A DNA stretch of 10,459 nucleotides. Source: an uncultured Eubacteriales bacterium (GTDB taxonomy: Bacteria; Bacillota; Clostridia; Oscillospirales; Oscillospiraceae). Shown one piece after another: positions 1 to 5,966 of the stretch (positions within the stretch are counted from its first letter, which is position 1; each line of letters starts with the position of its first letter). Position numbers and translations under genes: made by a program. The notes below the pieces were generated by a model. That model did not search any database, was not told the DNA's origin, and saw only the letters and a program-made list of their open reading frames with translations. The stretch is taken from NCBI GenBank assembly GCA_900552015.1, contig URXY01000061.1, forward strand, positions 1-10,459, in the 5' to 3' direction.

Positions 1-116
1 GCAGAGTAGGAAGTCATGTGTTTGCGCCCAACGGGCGCGCAGTGCCGTCGGGACGGGAAGTTGCCCGGCGGACGAAAAACCCTGGTTTGCAGTATGGCTT
101 TCGCATTCCGCTCGCC
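1..116 (+). promoter_or_regulatory. Tetrahydrofolate (THF) riboswitch upstream of folT
   Basis: The segment carries the hallmarks of the folT-associated THF riboswitch. A 5' GAGTAGG element lies at 4-10 and a 3' GCATTCCGCTC element at 103-113, resembling the family ends GAGUAG and GCAUCCGCUC. The P2 helix is clear: 11-17 (AAGTCAT) pairs with 94-100 (ATGGCTT), 7 bp with one U-G. Internal hairpins are 24-29/33-38 (6 bp) and 45-52/64-71 (8 bp). The outermost P1 pairs are not fully visible, so the 5' end may lie just outside the window. The promoter is not in the window. The gene downstream is a FolT-type transporter, the usual target of this class. Assignment is by motif recall, without a covariance model. 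Confidence 0.75.
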
Positions 117-120
117 ACTC

Positions 121-262
121 CAGAAGAGACATGAGACCTCTTTTCTGCGTGGCTCCTGCCGTAAGGGGAGGGGGGTCATCTGTGCCCTCTCCAAGCTGCC
201 ACGCTCCGCGCGGGATAATGAATGCCCGCGGCGGAAGCTCATTATTTTTGAGGAGGAATCGT
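121..262 (+). promoter_or_regulatory. Probable riboswitch expression platform and folT leader
   Basis: Between the aptamer and the folT start are several hairpins. They are 121-129/139-147 (9 bp, followed by no long U run), 167-174/185-192 (8 bp, GGAGGGGG with CCCTCTCC), and a GC-rich stem around 206-231. A competing 7-bp pairing joins 213-219 (ATAATGA) with TCATTAT at about 239-245, running directly into a TTTTTG tract and the AGGAGG ribosome binding site at 251-256. Mutually exclusive helices next to a U run and the binding site fit a switch acting on termination or on translation start. I cannot tell which from sequence alone. Confidence 0.45.
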
Positions 263-265
263 CTC

Positions 266-883
266 ATGTCGCCCACATCCATCATTCTCTGCATGGCCGC
301 CTGCTTTGTCGGGCTGGTCGCCGCGCTCATCGTCGTCAACCGCTTCGGCTCCATGTCCACGCGCAAGCTGGTGGTCATCGCCATGATGGTCGCCGTCTAC
401 GTCGTGCTCAATACCGTCGGCACGATCCGCCTCGGCTGGATCAACATTTCCGTTTCCGCCCTGCCCATCATCGTCGGCGCTCTGCTCTATGGCCCCGGCG
501 GCGGTCTGATGGTCGGTCTGGTCGGCGCCTTTCTCGGTCAGCTGATGACCTACGGCGTCACCGCGACCACCGTGCTGTGGATCATTCCCCCGGCGGTGCG
601 CGGCCTGCTCATCGGCCTCTACGCCAAGCGCTGCGGCTATGCGCTCTCGCGCAGGCAGCTCGTCGGCGTGCTGATCGTCACCTCGCTCGTCGTCACGCTT
701 CTCAATACCGGCGCGATCTATCTCGACAGCGTCATCTACGGCTATTACACCTACGCCTATGTGTTCGGCAAGGTTGGCATCCGCATCGTCTCCGGCGCGG
801 TCACCGCGGTCGCCATGGCTTTCGTCACCCCGCCGGTGCTCGATATGCTCAAGCGCTCCCTGCGCGCCGCGCAGAGGGCTTGA
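266..883 (+). CDS. folT: Folate ECF transporter S component (FolT family)
   Basis: Predicted substrate-binding membrane subunit of an energy-coupling factor transporter for folate; the shared EcfA/EcfA'/EcfT module is not in this window. The 205-residue product is almost entirely hydrophobic. Helices are likely at about 4-25, 35-53, 60-75, 78-95, 104-119, 133-152 and 172-190, with a Gly-rich GPGGGLMVGLVGAF stretch at 76-89 typical of ECF S components. The start at 266 has AGGAGG (251-256) nine bases upstream. The same frame opens earlier at 131, but that would translate through the leader hairpins and lacks a binding site. Internal Met30 (MSTRKL) is a weaker alternative. The THF riboswitch upstream supports folate rather than another vitamin. 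The gene lies 50 bp before the TrpR-like gene, probably in one transcript. Confidence 0.85.
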   Translation: MSPTSIILCMAACFVGLVAALIVVNRFGSMSTRKLVVIAMMVAVYVVLNTVGTIRLGWINISVSALPIIVGALLYGPGGGLMVGLVGAFLGQLMTYGVTATTVLWIIPPAVRGLLIGLYAKRCGYALSRRQLVGVLIVTSLVVTLLNTGAIYLDSVIYGYYTYAYVFGKVGIRIVSGAVTAVAMAFVTPPVLDMLKRSLRAAQRA

Positions 884-933
884 CCCTTTTCCCGCGCGCA
901 GCCCCAAATTCAGTTCTGTAAGGAGGACCTGTT

Positions 934-1230
934 ATGTACGGAAGCAAGATGAAGTCGGAGGAGACCGATCATCTGTTTGAAGCCATTCTCTCGCTCAAGG
1001 ACCTTGAGGAGTGCTACCGCTTCTTCGACGATCTGTGCACCTTCAGCGAGATCGAGGCCATGTCCCAGCGCTTTGAGGTGGCGTCGCTTCTCGCCGATGG
1101 CAAGACCTTCACGCAGATCTCGCAGAAGATCGGCGTTTCGTCCACGACCATCACGCGCGTGAACAAGTGCCTGTGCTACGGCGCGGACGGGTATAAGCTC
1201 CTGCTCGACCGGGAGAAGGAAGAAAAGTAA
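934..1230 (+). CDS. yerC: YerC/YecD-family TrpR-like DNA-binding protein
   Basis: A 98-residue all-helical protein of the TrpR superfamily, YerC/YecD branch. The pattern QRFEVASLLADGKTFTQI followed by GVSSTTITRVNKCLCYG (residues 45-83) is the family's helix-turn-helix core. The second helix (about 68-79, SSTTITRVNK) would contact DNA. Length matches the family. AGGAGGA at 921-927 lies six bases before the ATG. The family is widespread in Firmicutes and I know of no firmly established ligand or regulon for it; TrpR itself senses tryptophan, but that cannot be transferred. It is followed by a strong terminator, so folT and this gene probably form a two-gene operon under the riboswitch. The acidic and basic tail (residues 91-98) looks disordered. 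Confidence 0.88.
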   Translation: MYGSKMKSEETDHLFEAILSLKDLEECYRFFDDLCTFSEIEAMSQRFEVASLLADGKTFTQISQKIGVSSTTITRVNKCLCYGADGYKLLLDREKEEK

Positions 1231-1250
1231 ACATCTCCGTCATTTTCACA

Positions 1251-1280
1251 AGAGCGGACGCGGTGCGTCCGCTCTTTTTT
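1251..1280 (+). terminator. Intrinsic terminator of folT-yerC
   Basis: Perfect 11-bp stem, 1251-1261 (AGAGCGGACGC) with 1265-1275, a GGT loop, and a run of six T ending at 1280. It starts 20 bases after the yerC stop. Confidence 0.95.
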
Positions 1281-1387
1281 ATTCATTCCGCTTTATTATA
1301 ATGTTATAAAAACATAATGATATGCCATCATGTCATCTTGCTATATCCGATTTGACTAAAATATTTTTGGTTTATGCACGAATTTTA
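1281..1387. other. AT-rich intergenic stretch with an imperfect inverted repeat
   Basis: This stretch holds no gene. It is far more AT-rich than the flanking coding DNA. An imperfect inverted repeat, 1295-1303 (ATTATAATG) and 1313-1321 (CATAATGAT), 8 of 9 positions pairing, lies about 70 bp upstream of the nhaC promoter -35. It could be a regulator site or UP-like DNA. I see no further support. Confidence 0.3.
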
Positions 1388-1416
1388 TTGCTTTTGCTGA
1401 ACACGTATGTTACAAT
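1388..1416 (+). promoter_or_regulatory. Sigma-A-type promoter for the nhaC transcript
   Basis: TTGCTT (1388-1393), a 17-bp spacer, and TACAAT (1411-1416) preceded by TG at 1408-1409, giving an extended -10. Transcription should begin near 1423, leaving a leader of about 208 nt before the ATG. Confidence 0.75.
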
Positions 1417-1422
1417 TAGTTC

Positions 1423-1613
1423 ACAAATAGATTAGGGCATGGGAAACAGCGTGCAAGAAACCGTTGCCCGACGGTGCTGTTGCCTAAGTTCTGTGTCTGT
1501 TTTTCTGTGGGACCCCTCCACAGAAAACGCACGTCCCCGCGTGCGGTGTGCAGCGTGTTCGTCACGGGGAGGAGCGGCTTCCCGCTTCCTGACGGGCAAG
1601 TATTTTTATGAAG
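1423..1613 (+). promoter_or_regulatory. Highly structured nhaC leader RNA, class not recognised
   Basis: Four helical units are visible. A: 1432-1436/1483-1487, with 1445-1450/1476-1481 and 1460-1464/1471-1475 nested inside. B: a perfect 10-bp hairpin, 1501-1510/1518-1527, loop GACCCCT. C: 1528-1533/1540-1545 (CGCACG with CGTGCG), loop TCCCCG. D: 1557-1564/1590-1597 (two T-G pairs), continued by 1571-1577/1582-1589 with one bulged T. The six unpaired bases on one side of D, CGGGGA at 1565-1570, are the exact complement of loop C, so a loop-to-bulge contact is possible. D is followed by a T-rich stretch (1601-1607) and then the ribosome binding site. It looks like a cis-regulatory RNA. Unit A loosely recalls part of a cobalamin riboswitch, but the 3' part of that class is absent. 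Confidence 0.6.
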
Positions 1614-1630
1614 AGAGAGGTATTTTATCA

Positions 1631-3184
1631 ATGGCAAACGAAAAGAAAGTCGCACGGGAGCCCAGTTTTCTGCTGGCGTTAGTTCCCATTGTGGCAATGA
1701 TCGGATTCATGCTCTATTGCTTCCTCGGTCATTCCGAATCCGGTTATCATGACGCGCACATGCCCCTGGTCCTGTCCATCGTCGTCGCCTGCATCGTCGG
1801 CGCGATCTGCGGCCACAGCTTCAAGGAAATGCTCGCCGGTATGATCGAGCGTCTGAGCGCTTCCATGGAAGCCGTTCTGATCCTCTGCACCGTCGGTTTC
1901 CTCGTCGCCAGCTTCATGGCCTCCGGCGCGATCCCTTCCCTGATCGTCTACGGCCTTGACCTGCTGACCCCGAAGCTGTTCCTGCCCATCGGCTGCATCC
2001 TCTGCGCGATCGTCGGTATGGCGTGCGGCTCCTCCTGGACCACCACCGCCACCATCGGTCTTGCGTTCCTCGGCATCGGCGCGGGCCTCGGCATCCCTGC
2101 CCCCATCACCGCCGGTATGATCATCTCCGGCGCGTATGTCGGCGATAAGTTCTCCCCCCTGTCCGATACCACCAACCTCGCTGCTGCTGTTGCTGAGACC
2201 GGTCTTTTCGACCACGTCACCGCGATGGTCTCCACCACCGGCCCGACCCTCGTCATCGCCCTGATCCTCTACACCATCCTCGGCCTGAACGTTGACACCA
2301 GCGCCTATGATCCCGCTGTTGCTCAGAGCATTCAGGACGCGTTCCGCGGTTCCTTCAATATCTCCCCGGTTCTGCTCATTCCCATCATCGTCGTTATCGT
2401 GATGTGCGTCCTGCGTGTGCCCGGCCTTGTCGGTATCGCCATCTCCGTTGCCACCGCGACCATCTTCATGATGATCTTCCAGTCCACCGACATCTACGGC
2501 TCCCGCGCCCTGGGCGACATCTTCAACACGCTGCACTACGGTATCGGCGTTGAGACCGGCAACGAAGTCGCTGACTCCATCCTCGGCAAGGCCGGCGGTA
2601 TGGACGGCACTATGTGGACCATCAACCTCATCCTCCTCGCGCTCGCCTACGGCGGTGCTCTGGAGCGCTGCGGCTGCGTCGAGCGTCTGTTCGGCGGCCT
2701 GAAGCACAAGATCCACTCTGTCGGCAGCCTCATCCTCGCGACCCTGCTGACCTCCATCTTCTGCGACGCCACCATGTGCGACCAGTTCCTCGGCATCGGC
2801 GTTCCCGCCCCCATCTATGCTGACAAGTACGACGAGCTCGGTCTCGGCCGCAATATGCTCTCCCGTTCTCTGGAAGATGCCGGTACCCTCTGGGCCGTTA
2901 TGTTCCCCTGGACCGGCTGCGGCGCTTACCAGACCGGCGTTCTCGGCATGAGCCCGCTGGTGTTCTTCCCGTATGCGTTCGTCAACCTGCTCAACCCCGT
3001 TTACGCCTATGTGACCGCTCTGTTCGGCCGCAACATCTTCTGGGCTGACGGTTCCTACACCAATATCTTCGGCAAGACCAAGGCCGGCAAGCCCGCCGGC
3101 GCTCCCGAAGAGGCTCACGCCAAGGCCCTTGCGAACCTCGAGGCTCGCCGTGCCGCCGGCAAAGCCCCCAAGATCAACGCGTAA
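1631..3184 (+). CDS. nhaC: NhaC-family cation/proton antiporter or amino-acid transporter
   Basis: A 517-residue polytopic membrane protein of the NhaC family (ion transporter superfamily). Signature stretches are SSWTTTAT (134-141), GDKFSPLSDTTNLA (171-184) and a C-terminal LEDAGTLWAVMFPWTGCG (414-431), with roughly a dozen hydrophobic helices between residues 12 and 466. A basic, Ala/Lys-rich tail from about 481 is probably cytoplasmic. The start at 1631 has AGAGAGG (1614-1620) ten bases upstream; the same frame opens at 1439 but would translate the leader hairpins. Family members exchange Na+ and H+, and relatives carry malate, lactate, tyrosine or other amino acids. The leader shares a hairpin with that of hutH, so histidine is an attractive substrate, but that is inference. 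The next gene starts 37 bp downstream. Confidence 0.85.
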   Translation: MANEKKVAREPSFLLALVPIVAMIGFMLYCFLGHSESGYHDAHMPLVLSIVVACIVGAICGHSFKEMLAGMIERLSASMEAVLILCTVGFLVASFMASGAIPSLIVYGLDLLTPKLFLPIGCILCAIVGMACGSSWTTTATIGLAFLGIGAGLGIPAPITAGMIISGAYVGDKFSPLSDTTNLAAAVAETGLFDHVTAMVSTTGPTLVIALILYTILGLNVDTSAYDPAVAQSIQDAFRGSFNISPVLLIPIIVVIVMCVLRVPGLVGIAISVATATIFMMIFQSTDIYGSRALGDIFNTLHYGIGVETGNEVADSILGKAGGMDGTMWTINLILLALAYGGALERCGCVERLFGGLKHKIHSVGSLILATLLTSIFCDATMCDQFLGIGVPAPIYADKYDELGLGRNMLSRSLEDAGTLWAVMFPWTGCGAYQTGVLGMSPLVFFPYAFVNLLNPVYAYVTALFGRNIFWADGSYTNIFGKTKAGKPAGAPEEAHAKALANLEARRAAGKAPKINA

Positions 3185-3221
3185 TCTCTCCCCCTCGCTT
3201 ACTTAGAAAGGAATCACCGCT

Positions 3222-3725
3222 GTGAAACATTCGCTTCCCTGGGAATCCGTCCCGCCTCCGATCTACCCCGCGCAATCGTCGCTCAAGCCCCGAAAAAAGT
3301 GGGTGCAGACCGGCGGATGGATCCTGGTCGTCGTGCTGCTGCTGTTCGGTATTTCGACCCGCAGCCGCAACCCGCTGCTGGCTTTCGTCTCGCTCGCGTT
3401 TTCCGTGCTGTATCTGCTGACGCTGATGACCAAAAAGGACGCCGCTCTCACGAGCCGCGGTCTTGAGATCTACTACGATATGCAGTTCACCACCAATTAC
3501 GAGTTCTTCCCCTGGGAGGACATCAACGCGATCGTGTGCGAGGACCGTGGCCATGCCGACATGGTGCGCCTGCACATCGGCCACGGCAACACGGAAAAGG
3601 CGCTCTTCTTCCCGCGCAAGAATCTCGACGAGATCTACGCGTTCATCAAGAAGAAGAATCCGGCCATCCGCATCATGGACTACGCCGCTCCCGAGCCGAA
3701 GTCCGGCAAGAAGCACAAAAAGTAA
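3222..3725 (+). CDS. Small membrane protein with a PH-like cytoplasmic domain, function unknown
   Basis: I do not recognise a named gene. The 167-residue product has a short Pro-rich N-terminus, two adjacent hydrophobic segments (about 33-46 and 51-69) forming a hairpin in the membrane, and a soluble part (75-150). The soluble part alternates beta-like strands and ends in a helix (FPRKNLDEIYAFIKKK, 130-145), an arrangement like YcxB-type bacterial PH domains. The Lys-rich end (160-167) suits membrane-proximal or nucleic-acid contact. GTG is the start; AGAAAGGA (3205-3212) is nine bases upstream, and no ATG fits. It lies 37 bp after nhaC and before a terminator, so it is probably co-transcribed and might assist the transporter, although such proteins also occur as unlinked passengers. 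Confidence 0.65.
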   Translation: MKHSLPWESVPPPIYPAQSSLKPRKKWVQTGGWILVVVLLLFGISTRSRNPLLAFVSLAFSVLYLLTLMTKKDAALTSRGLEIYYDMQFTTNYEFFPWEDINAIVCEDRGHADMVRLHIGHGNTEKALFFPRKNLDEIYAFIKKKNPAIRIMDYAAPEPKSGKKHKK

Positions 3726-3756
3726 ACAACTGTGAACTTTCACCAAAAGCTGAAAG

Positions 3757-3785
3757 GCGCTCCGCGAAAGCGGGGCGCTTTTTTT
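3757..3785 (+). terminator. Intrinsic terminator with GAAA loop
   Basis: GCGCTCCGC (3757-3765) pairs with GCGGGGCGC (3770-3778), 9 bp with one T-G pair, closed by a GAAA tetraloop and followed by seven T (3779-3785). It ends the nhaC transcript. Confidence 0.95.
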
Positions 3786-3882
3786 ATCTATTTTGTCCAA
3801 ATTCATCACTATACCTTGCTAACACAGCATCGCGATATGGTGATAGCGCACAAGAAAGAAATATTTTTAAAGCAAAAAACTA

Positions 3883-3910
3883 TTGATTTTGCACAAAAAT
3901 ATGCTATACT
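3883..3910 (+). promoter_or_regulatory. Sigma-A-type promoter for hutH
   Basis: TTGATT (3883-3888), a 16-bp spacer, and TATACT (3905-3910) with TG at 3902-3903 as an extended -10. Expected start is near 3917, so the hutH leader is about 165 nt. The DNA before it (3786-3882) is AT-rich with no gene. Confidence 0.7.
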
Positions 3911-3916
3911 GTTCCC

Positions 3917-4067
3917 AGAACGATCCTGTGGGACTTTTCCACAGGCGGAGCGCCATCCACGCACGGGCATGCGCGGAAAGTAAGGGGAACGCTTCGACAC
4001 GTTTCTTGCACTTGGACGGTTCGGGCAACCGGACACGCCGACCGGGTCACACCGGAACTTTGAGAAA
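3917..4067 (+). promoter_or_regulatory. Structured hutH leader RNA, class not recognised
   Basis: The leader opens with a hairpin, 3925-3931/3939-3945 (CCTGTGG with CCACAGG), loop GACTTTT. Both stem and loop match a hairpin in the nhaC leader. Next come 3957-3963/3970-3976 (7 positions, one A-C mismatch, loop CGGGCA), 3984-3991/4000-4007 (8 bp with three G-T), 4017-4021/4027-4031 (CGGTT with AACCG) and a CCGG/CCGG stem (about 4042-4045/4052-4055). GTTCCC at 3911-3916 could pair with GGGAAC at 3985-3990, but it probably lies at or before the transcription start. No U-rich terminator is visible, so any control may act on translation, or through a protein. Some words resemble the c-di-GMP-I riboswitch, but its GAAA-capped P2 is missing. 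Confidence 0.5.
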
Positions 4068-4082
4068 AGAGAGGACACTACC

Positions 4083-5651
4083 ATGATCATGAATCCTACC
4101 GCGATCAAGCACGTCGTCATCGACGGCCACAGCCTGACGCTGGAATCCTTTGTCGCCATCGCGCGCTACAATGCGACCGTCGAGCTGGCGCCCTCCGCGC
4201 TGGAAGCCATGCAGAAGTCCCGCGCTCTCGCCGAGAAGATCGCTGCCGAGGGCCGCGTCGCCTACGGTATCACCACCGGCTTCGGCGAGTTCCAGAAGGT
4301 CGCCGTCCCCAAGGAGATGAGCAACCAGCTCTCCACCAACCTGATCCTCAGCCACTGCACCGCCGCCGGCGAGCCGTATGCCGATGAGATCGTGCGCGGC
4401 ATGATGCTGCTGCGTGCCAACGCTCTGTGCGGCGGCGTGAGCGGCGTTCGCCCCATCCTCGTGCAGATGCTGCTCGAGATGCTCAACAAGGGCGTGACCC
4501 CGGTCGTCCCGCAGAAGGGCTCTCTGGGCTCCTCCGGCGACCTCGCGCCTCTCGCGCACATGACGCTCCCCATGCTCGGCAAGGGCGAGGCCATGTACGA
4601 GGGCGTGAAGATGCCCGGCGCTGAGGCCATGGCCAAGGCCGGTATCGAGACGCTCGACACCCTCGTTTCCAAGGAAGGCCTCGGCATGACCAACGGCACC
4701 TGCGCGATGACCTCCGTCGGCGCGCTCGCCCTGTACGACTCCATCTGCGCCGCTCAGCTCGGCGACGTGATCGCGTCCATGTCCTTCGAGGGCCTGACCG
4801 GCCTTCGCAACGCCTTCGACCCCCGCATCCATCAGGTGCGCGGCCAGAAGGGCCAGATGCTCGTCGCTGCGAACATGCGCAAGCTGCTCGACGGCTCCGA
4901 GATCCTCGACAACTGCCAGAGCGACCGCGTGCAGGACGCTTACGCCCTGCGCTGCATCCCGCAGCTCCACGGCGCCTGCCGTGACGCGCTCGAGTATGTC
5001 CGCGAGAAGGTCGAGATCGAGCTCAACGCTGTCACCGATAACCCGCTGATGTTCCTCGAGGACGAGGCCGTCATCTCCGGCGGTAACTTCCACGGCGAGC
5101 CCATGGCCCTGCCGTTCGACTTCCTCGGCATCGCCGCTTCCGAGATCGCCGACGCATCCGAGCGTCGTACCGAGCGTATGGTCAACCCTGCGCTCTCTAA
5201 CGGCCTGACCGCGTTCCTGACCACCCAGGCCGGCGTCAACTCCGGTTTCATGATCGTGCAGTACGCCGCCGCTTCCATGGTCAGCGAGAACAAGGTCTAC
5301 GCGCACCCCGCGTCCGTCGACTCCATCCCCTCCTCCGCCAACCAGGAGGATATCGTCTCCATGGGCACCACCGCTGCCCGTAAGGCCAAGATGATCCTGC
5401 AGAACACGCAGGACGTCCTCGCCGACGAGCTGCTGACCGCCTGCCAGGCCATCGACATCCGCCGCCGCCTGAACACCCACGGTCAGGGCCTGACCCCGCT
5501 GCACGAGGCCCTCTACAAGCACGTGCGCGAGCAGGTCGCCTTCTACGAGATCGACCGCGAGATCTGGCCCGACATCCGCGCGGTGGAGAAGATGATCCGC
5601 TCCGGCGAGCTGCTGGATATCGTCAAGGAGTATATCCCCGACTTTGAATAA
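4083..5651 (+). CDS. hutH: Histidine ammonia-lyase (MIO family)
   Basis: Predicted to deaminate L-histidine to trans-urocanate and ammonia, first step of the Hut pathway, in the cytoplasm. The 522-residue product has the complete aromatic-amino-acid lyase plan. Features are the catalytic Tyr61 in YGITTGFG, NLILSH with His91 (the Ser-His pair typical of histidine enzymes), the MIO-forming segment GSLGSSGDLAPLAH (146-159), Asn204 in NGT, Tyr287 and Arg290 in YALRC, TDNPL (318-322), GGNFHGEP (333-340), and NQED (420-423). The MIO triad is Ser150-Ser151-Gly152 instead of the usual Ala-Ser-Gly. ILE424 stands where many family members have His (QEDHVSM). ATG 4083 has AGAGAGG (4068-4074) eight bases upstream; ATG 4089 is possible. 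HutU, HutI and the glutamate-forming enzyme are not in this window. Tyrosine or phenylalanine lyase activity is less likely. Confidence 0.9.
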   Translation: MIMNPTAIKHVVIDGHSLTLESFVAIARYNATVELAPSALEAMQKSRALAEKIAAEGRVAYGITTGFGEFQKVAVPKEMSNQLSTNLILSHCTAAGEPYADEIVRGMMLLRANALCGGVSGVRPILVQMLLEMLNKGVTPVVPQKGSLGSSGDLAPLAHMTLPMLGKGEAMYEGVKMPGAEAMAKAGIETLDTLVSKEGLGMTNGTCAMTSVGALALYDSICAAQLGDVIASMSFEGLTGLRNAFDPRIHQVRGQKGQMLVAANMRKLLDGSEILDNCQSDRVQDAYALRCIPQLHGACRDALEYVREKVEIELNAVTDNPLMFLEDEAVISGGNFHGEPMALPFDFLGIAASEIADASERRTERMVNPALSNGLTAFLTTQAGVNSGFMIVQYAAASMVSENKVYAHPASVDSIPSSANQEDIVSMGTTAARKAKMILQNTQDVLADELLTACQAIDIRRRLNTHGQGLTPLHEALYKHVREQVAFYEIDREIWPDIRAVEKMIRSGELLDIVKEYIPDFE

Positions 5652-5652
5652 T

Positions 5653-5681
5653 TCAAAATTGCGTCTACGATGCAATTTTGA
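5653..5681. repeat. Palindrome 1 of intergenic cluster
   Basis: 5653-5664 pairs with 5670-5681 (core TCAAAATTGC/GCAATTTTGA; 12 bp with one G-T), loop CTACG. It begins one base after the hutH stop. No U run follows, so it is not a classical terminator, but it may protect the hutH mRNA 3' end. Confidence 0.8.
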
Positions 5682-5685
5682 GACT

Positions 5686-5714
5686 TGACATTTGGGCCAT
5701 AGGCCCAAATGTCA
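5686..5714. repeat. Palindrome 2 of intergenic cluster
   Basis: Perfect 13-bp arms: 5686-5698 (TGACATTTGGGCC) and 5702-5714, with an ATA spacer. It lies four bases after palindrome 1. Confidence 0.9.
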
Positions 5715-5723
5715 TAGGGGGTT

Positions 5724-5754
5724 CAAATATTTTCGCTCACCGCGAAAATATTTG
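5724..5754. repeat. Palindrome 3 of intergenic cluster
   Basis: Perfect 13-bp arms: 5724-5736 (CAAATATTTTCGC) and 5742-5754, loop TCACC. The arms of the three palindromes differ in sequence, so they are not copies of one another. Confidence 0.9.
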
Positions 5755-5778
5755 TAAGGTGTCCCTGCGGACGCACAT

Positions 5779-5827
5779 GTCGTCCTTCGGGACGGATCAA
5801 GTTCATTCACGCCGTGTGCGGCGTGAA
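5779..5827. repeat. 49-nt direct repeat, copy A
   Basis: The unit contains a UUCG-capped stem (5781-5785/5790-5794) and a perfect 9-bp palindrome, TTCACGCCG (5806-5814) with CGGCGTGAA (5819-5827). Copy B begins 60 bases downstream; 41 of 49 positions match by direct comparison. Confidence 0.85.
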
Positions 5828-5838
5828 GAGGGGCGCGA

Positions 5839-5887
5839 GTCATCCTTCGGGACGGATCCAATTTGTTTACGCTGTGCGCGGCGTGAA
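5839..5887. repeat. 49-nt direct repeat, copy B
   Basis: Second copy of the unit at 5779-5827. Most differences are transitions. The terminal palindrome is retained only as TTACGCTG/CGGCGTGA with two G-T pairs, while the CTTCGGGACGGATC core (5845-5858) is identical. This fits an old tandem or dispersed intergenic element that is decaying. Confidence 0.82.
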
Positions 5888-5966
5888 ATGAATTAGGATA
5901 CCTAAAAATGGTTATTTATACCGATAATAGGTAAACAACCGGTCAAGATTTGTGTTTTGACACGAA

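Noticed and set aside
16..921. Long + strand frame beginning in the THF riboswitch
   Set aside because: Arg/His-rich out-of-frame reading of folT, crossing the riboswitch; no ribosome binding site.
1432..1487. Cobalamin riboswitch in the nhaC leader (GGGAA ... GTGCAAG ... CTGTTGCC)
   Set aside because: The first half resembles the class, but the 3' core expected near the end of the leader is missing and the length is wrong. A covariance search would settle it.
1679..3118. 479-codon open frame on the minus strand opposite nhaC
   Set aside because: Low-complexity Asp/Gly/Glu/Ala-rich translation, an antisense shadow of a clear membrane protein gene.
3957..4031. c-di-GMP-I riboswitch in the hutH leader (ACGCAC-GGGCA ... 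TTGCACT)
   Set aside because: Short words match, but the GAAA-capped P2 hairpin and the conserved 3' half are absent. A covariance search would settle it.
4047..5708. 553-codon open frame on the minus strand opposite hutH
   Set aside because: It mirrors the GC-rich third positions of hutH; the product is a low-complexity Ala/Gly/Val/His/Asp-rich chain with no recognisable domain, and no ribosome binding site is evident.
5678..5896. 72-codon frame in the repeat cluster
   Set aside because: Runs through the palindromes and both 49-nt repeats, has no ribosome binding site, and its repeated peptide only reflects the DNA repeat.
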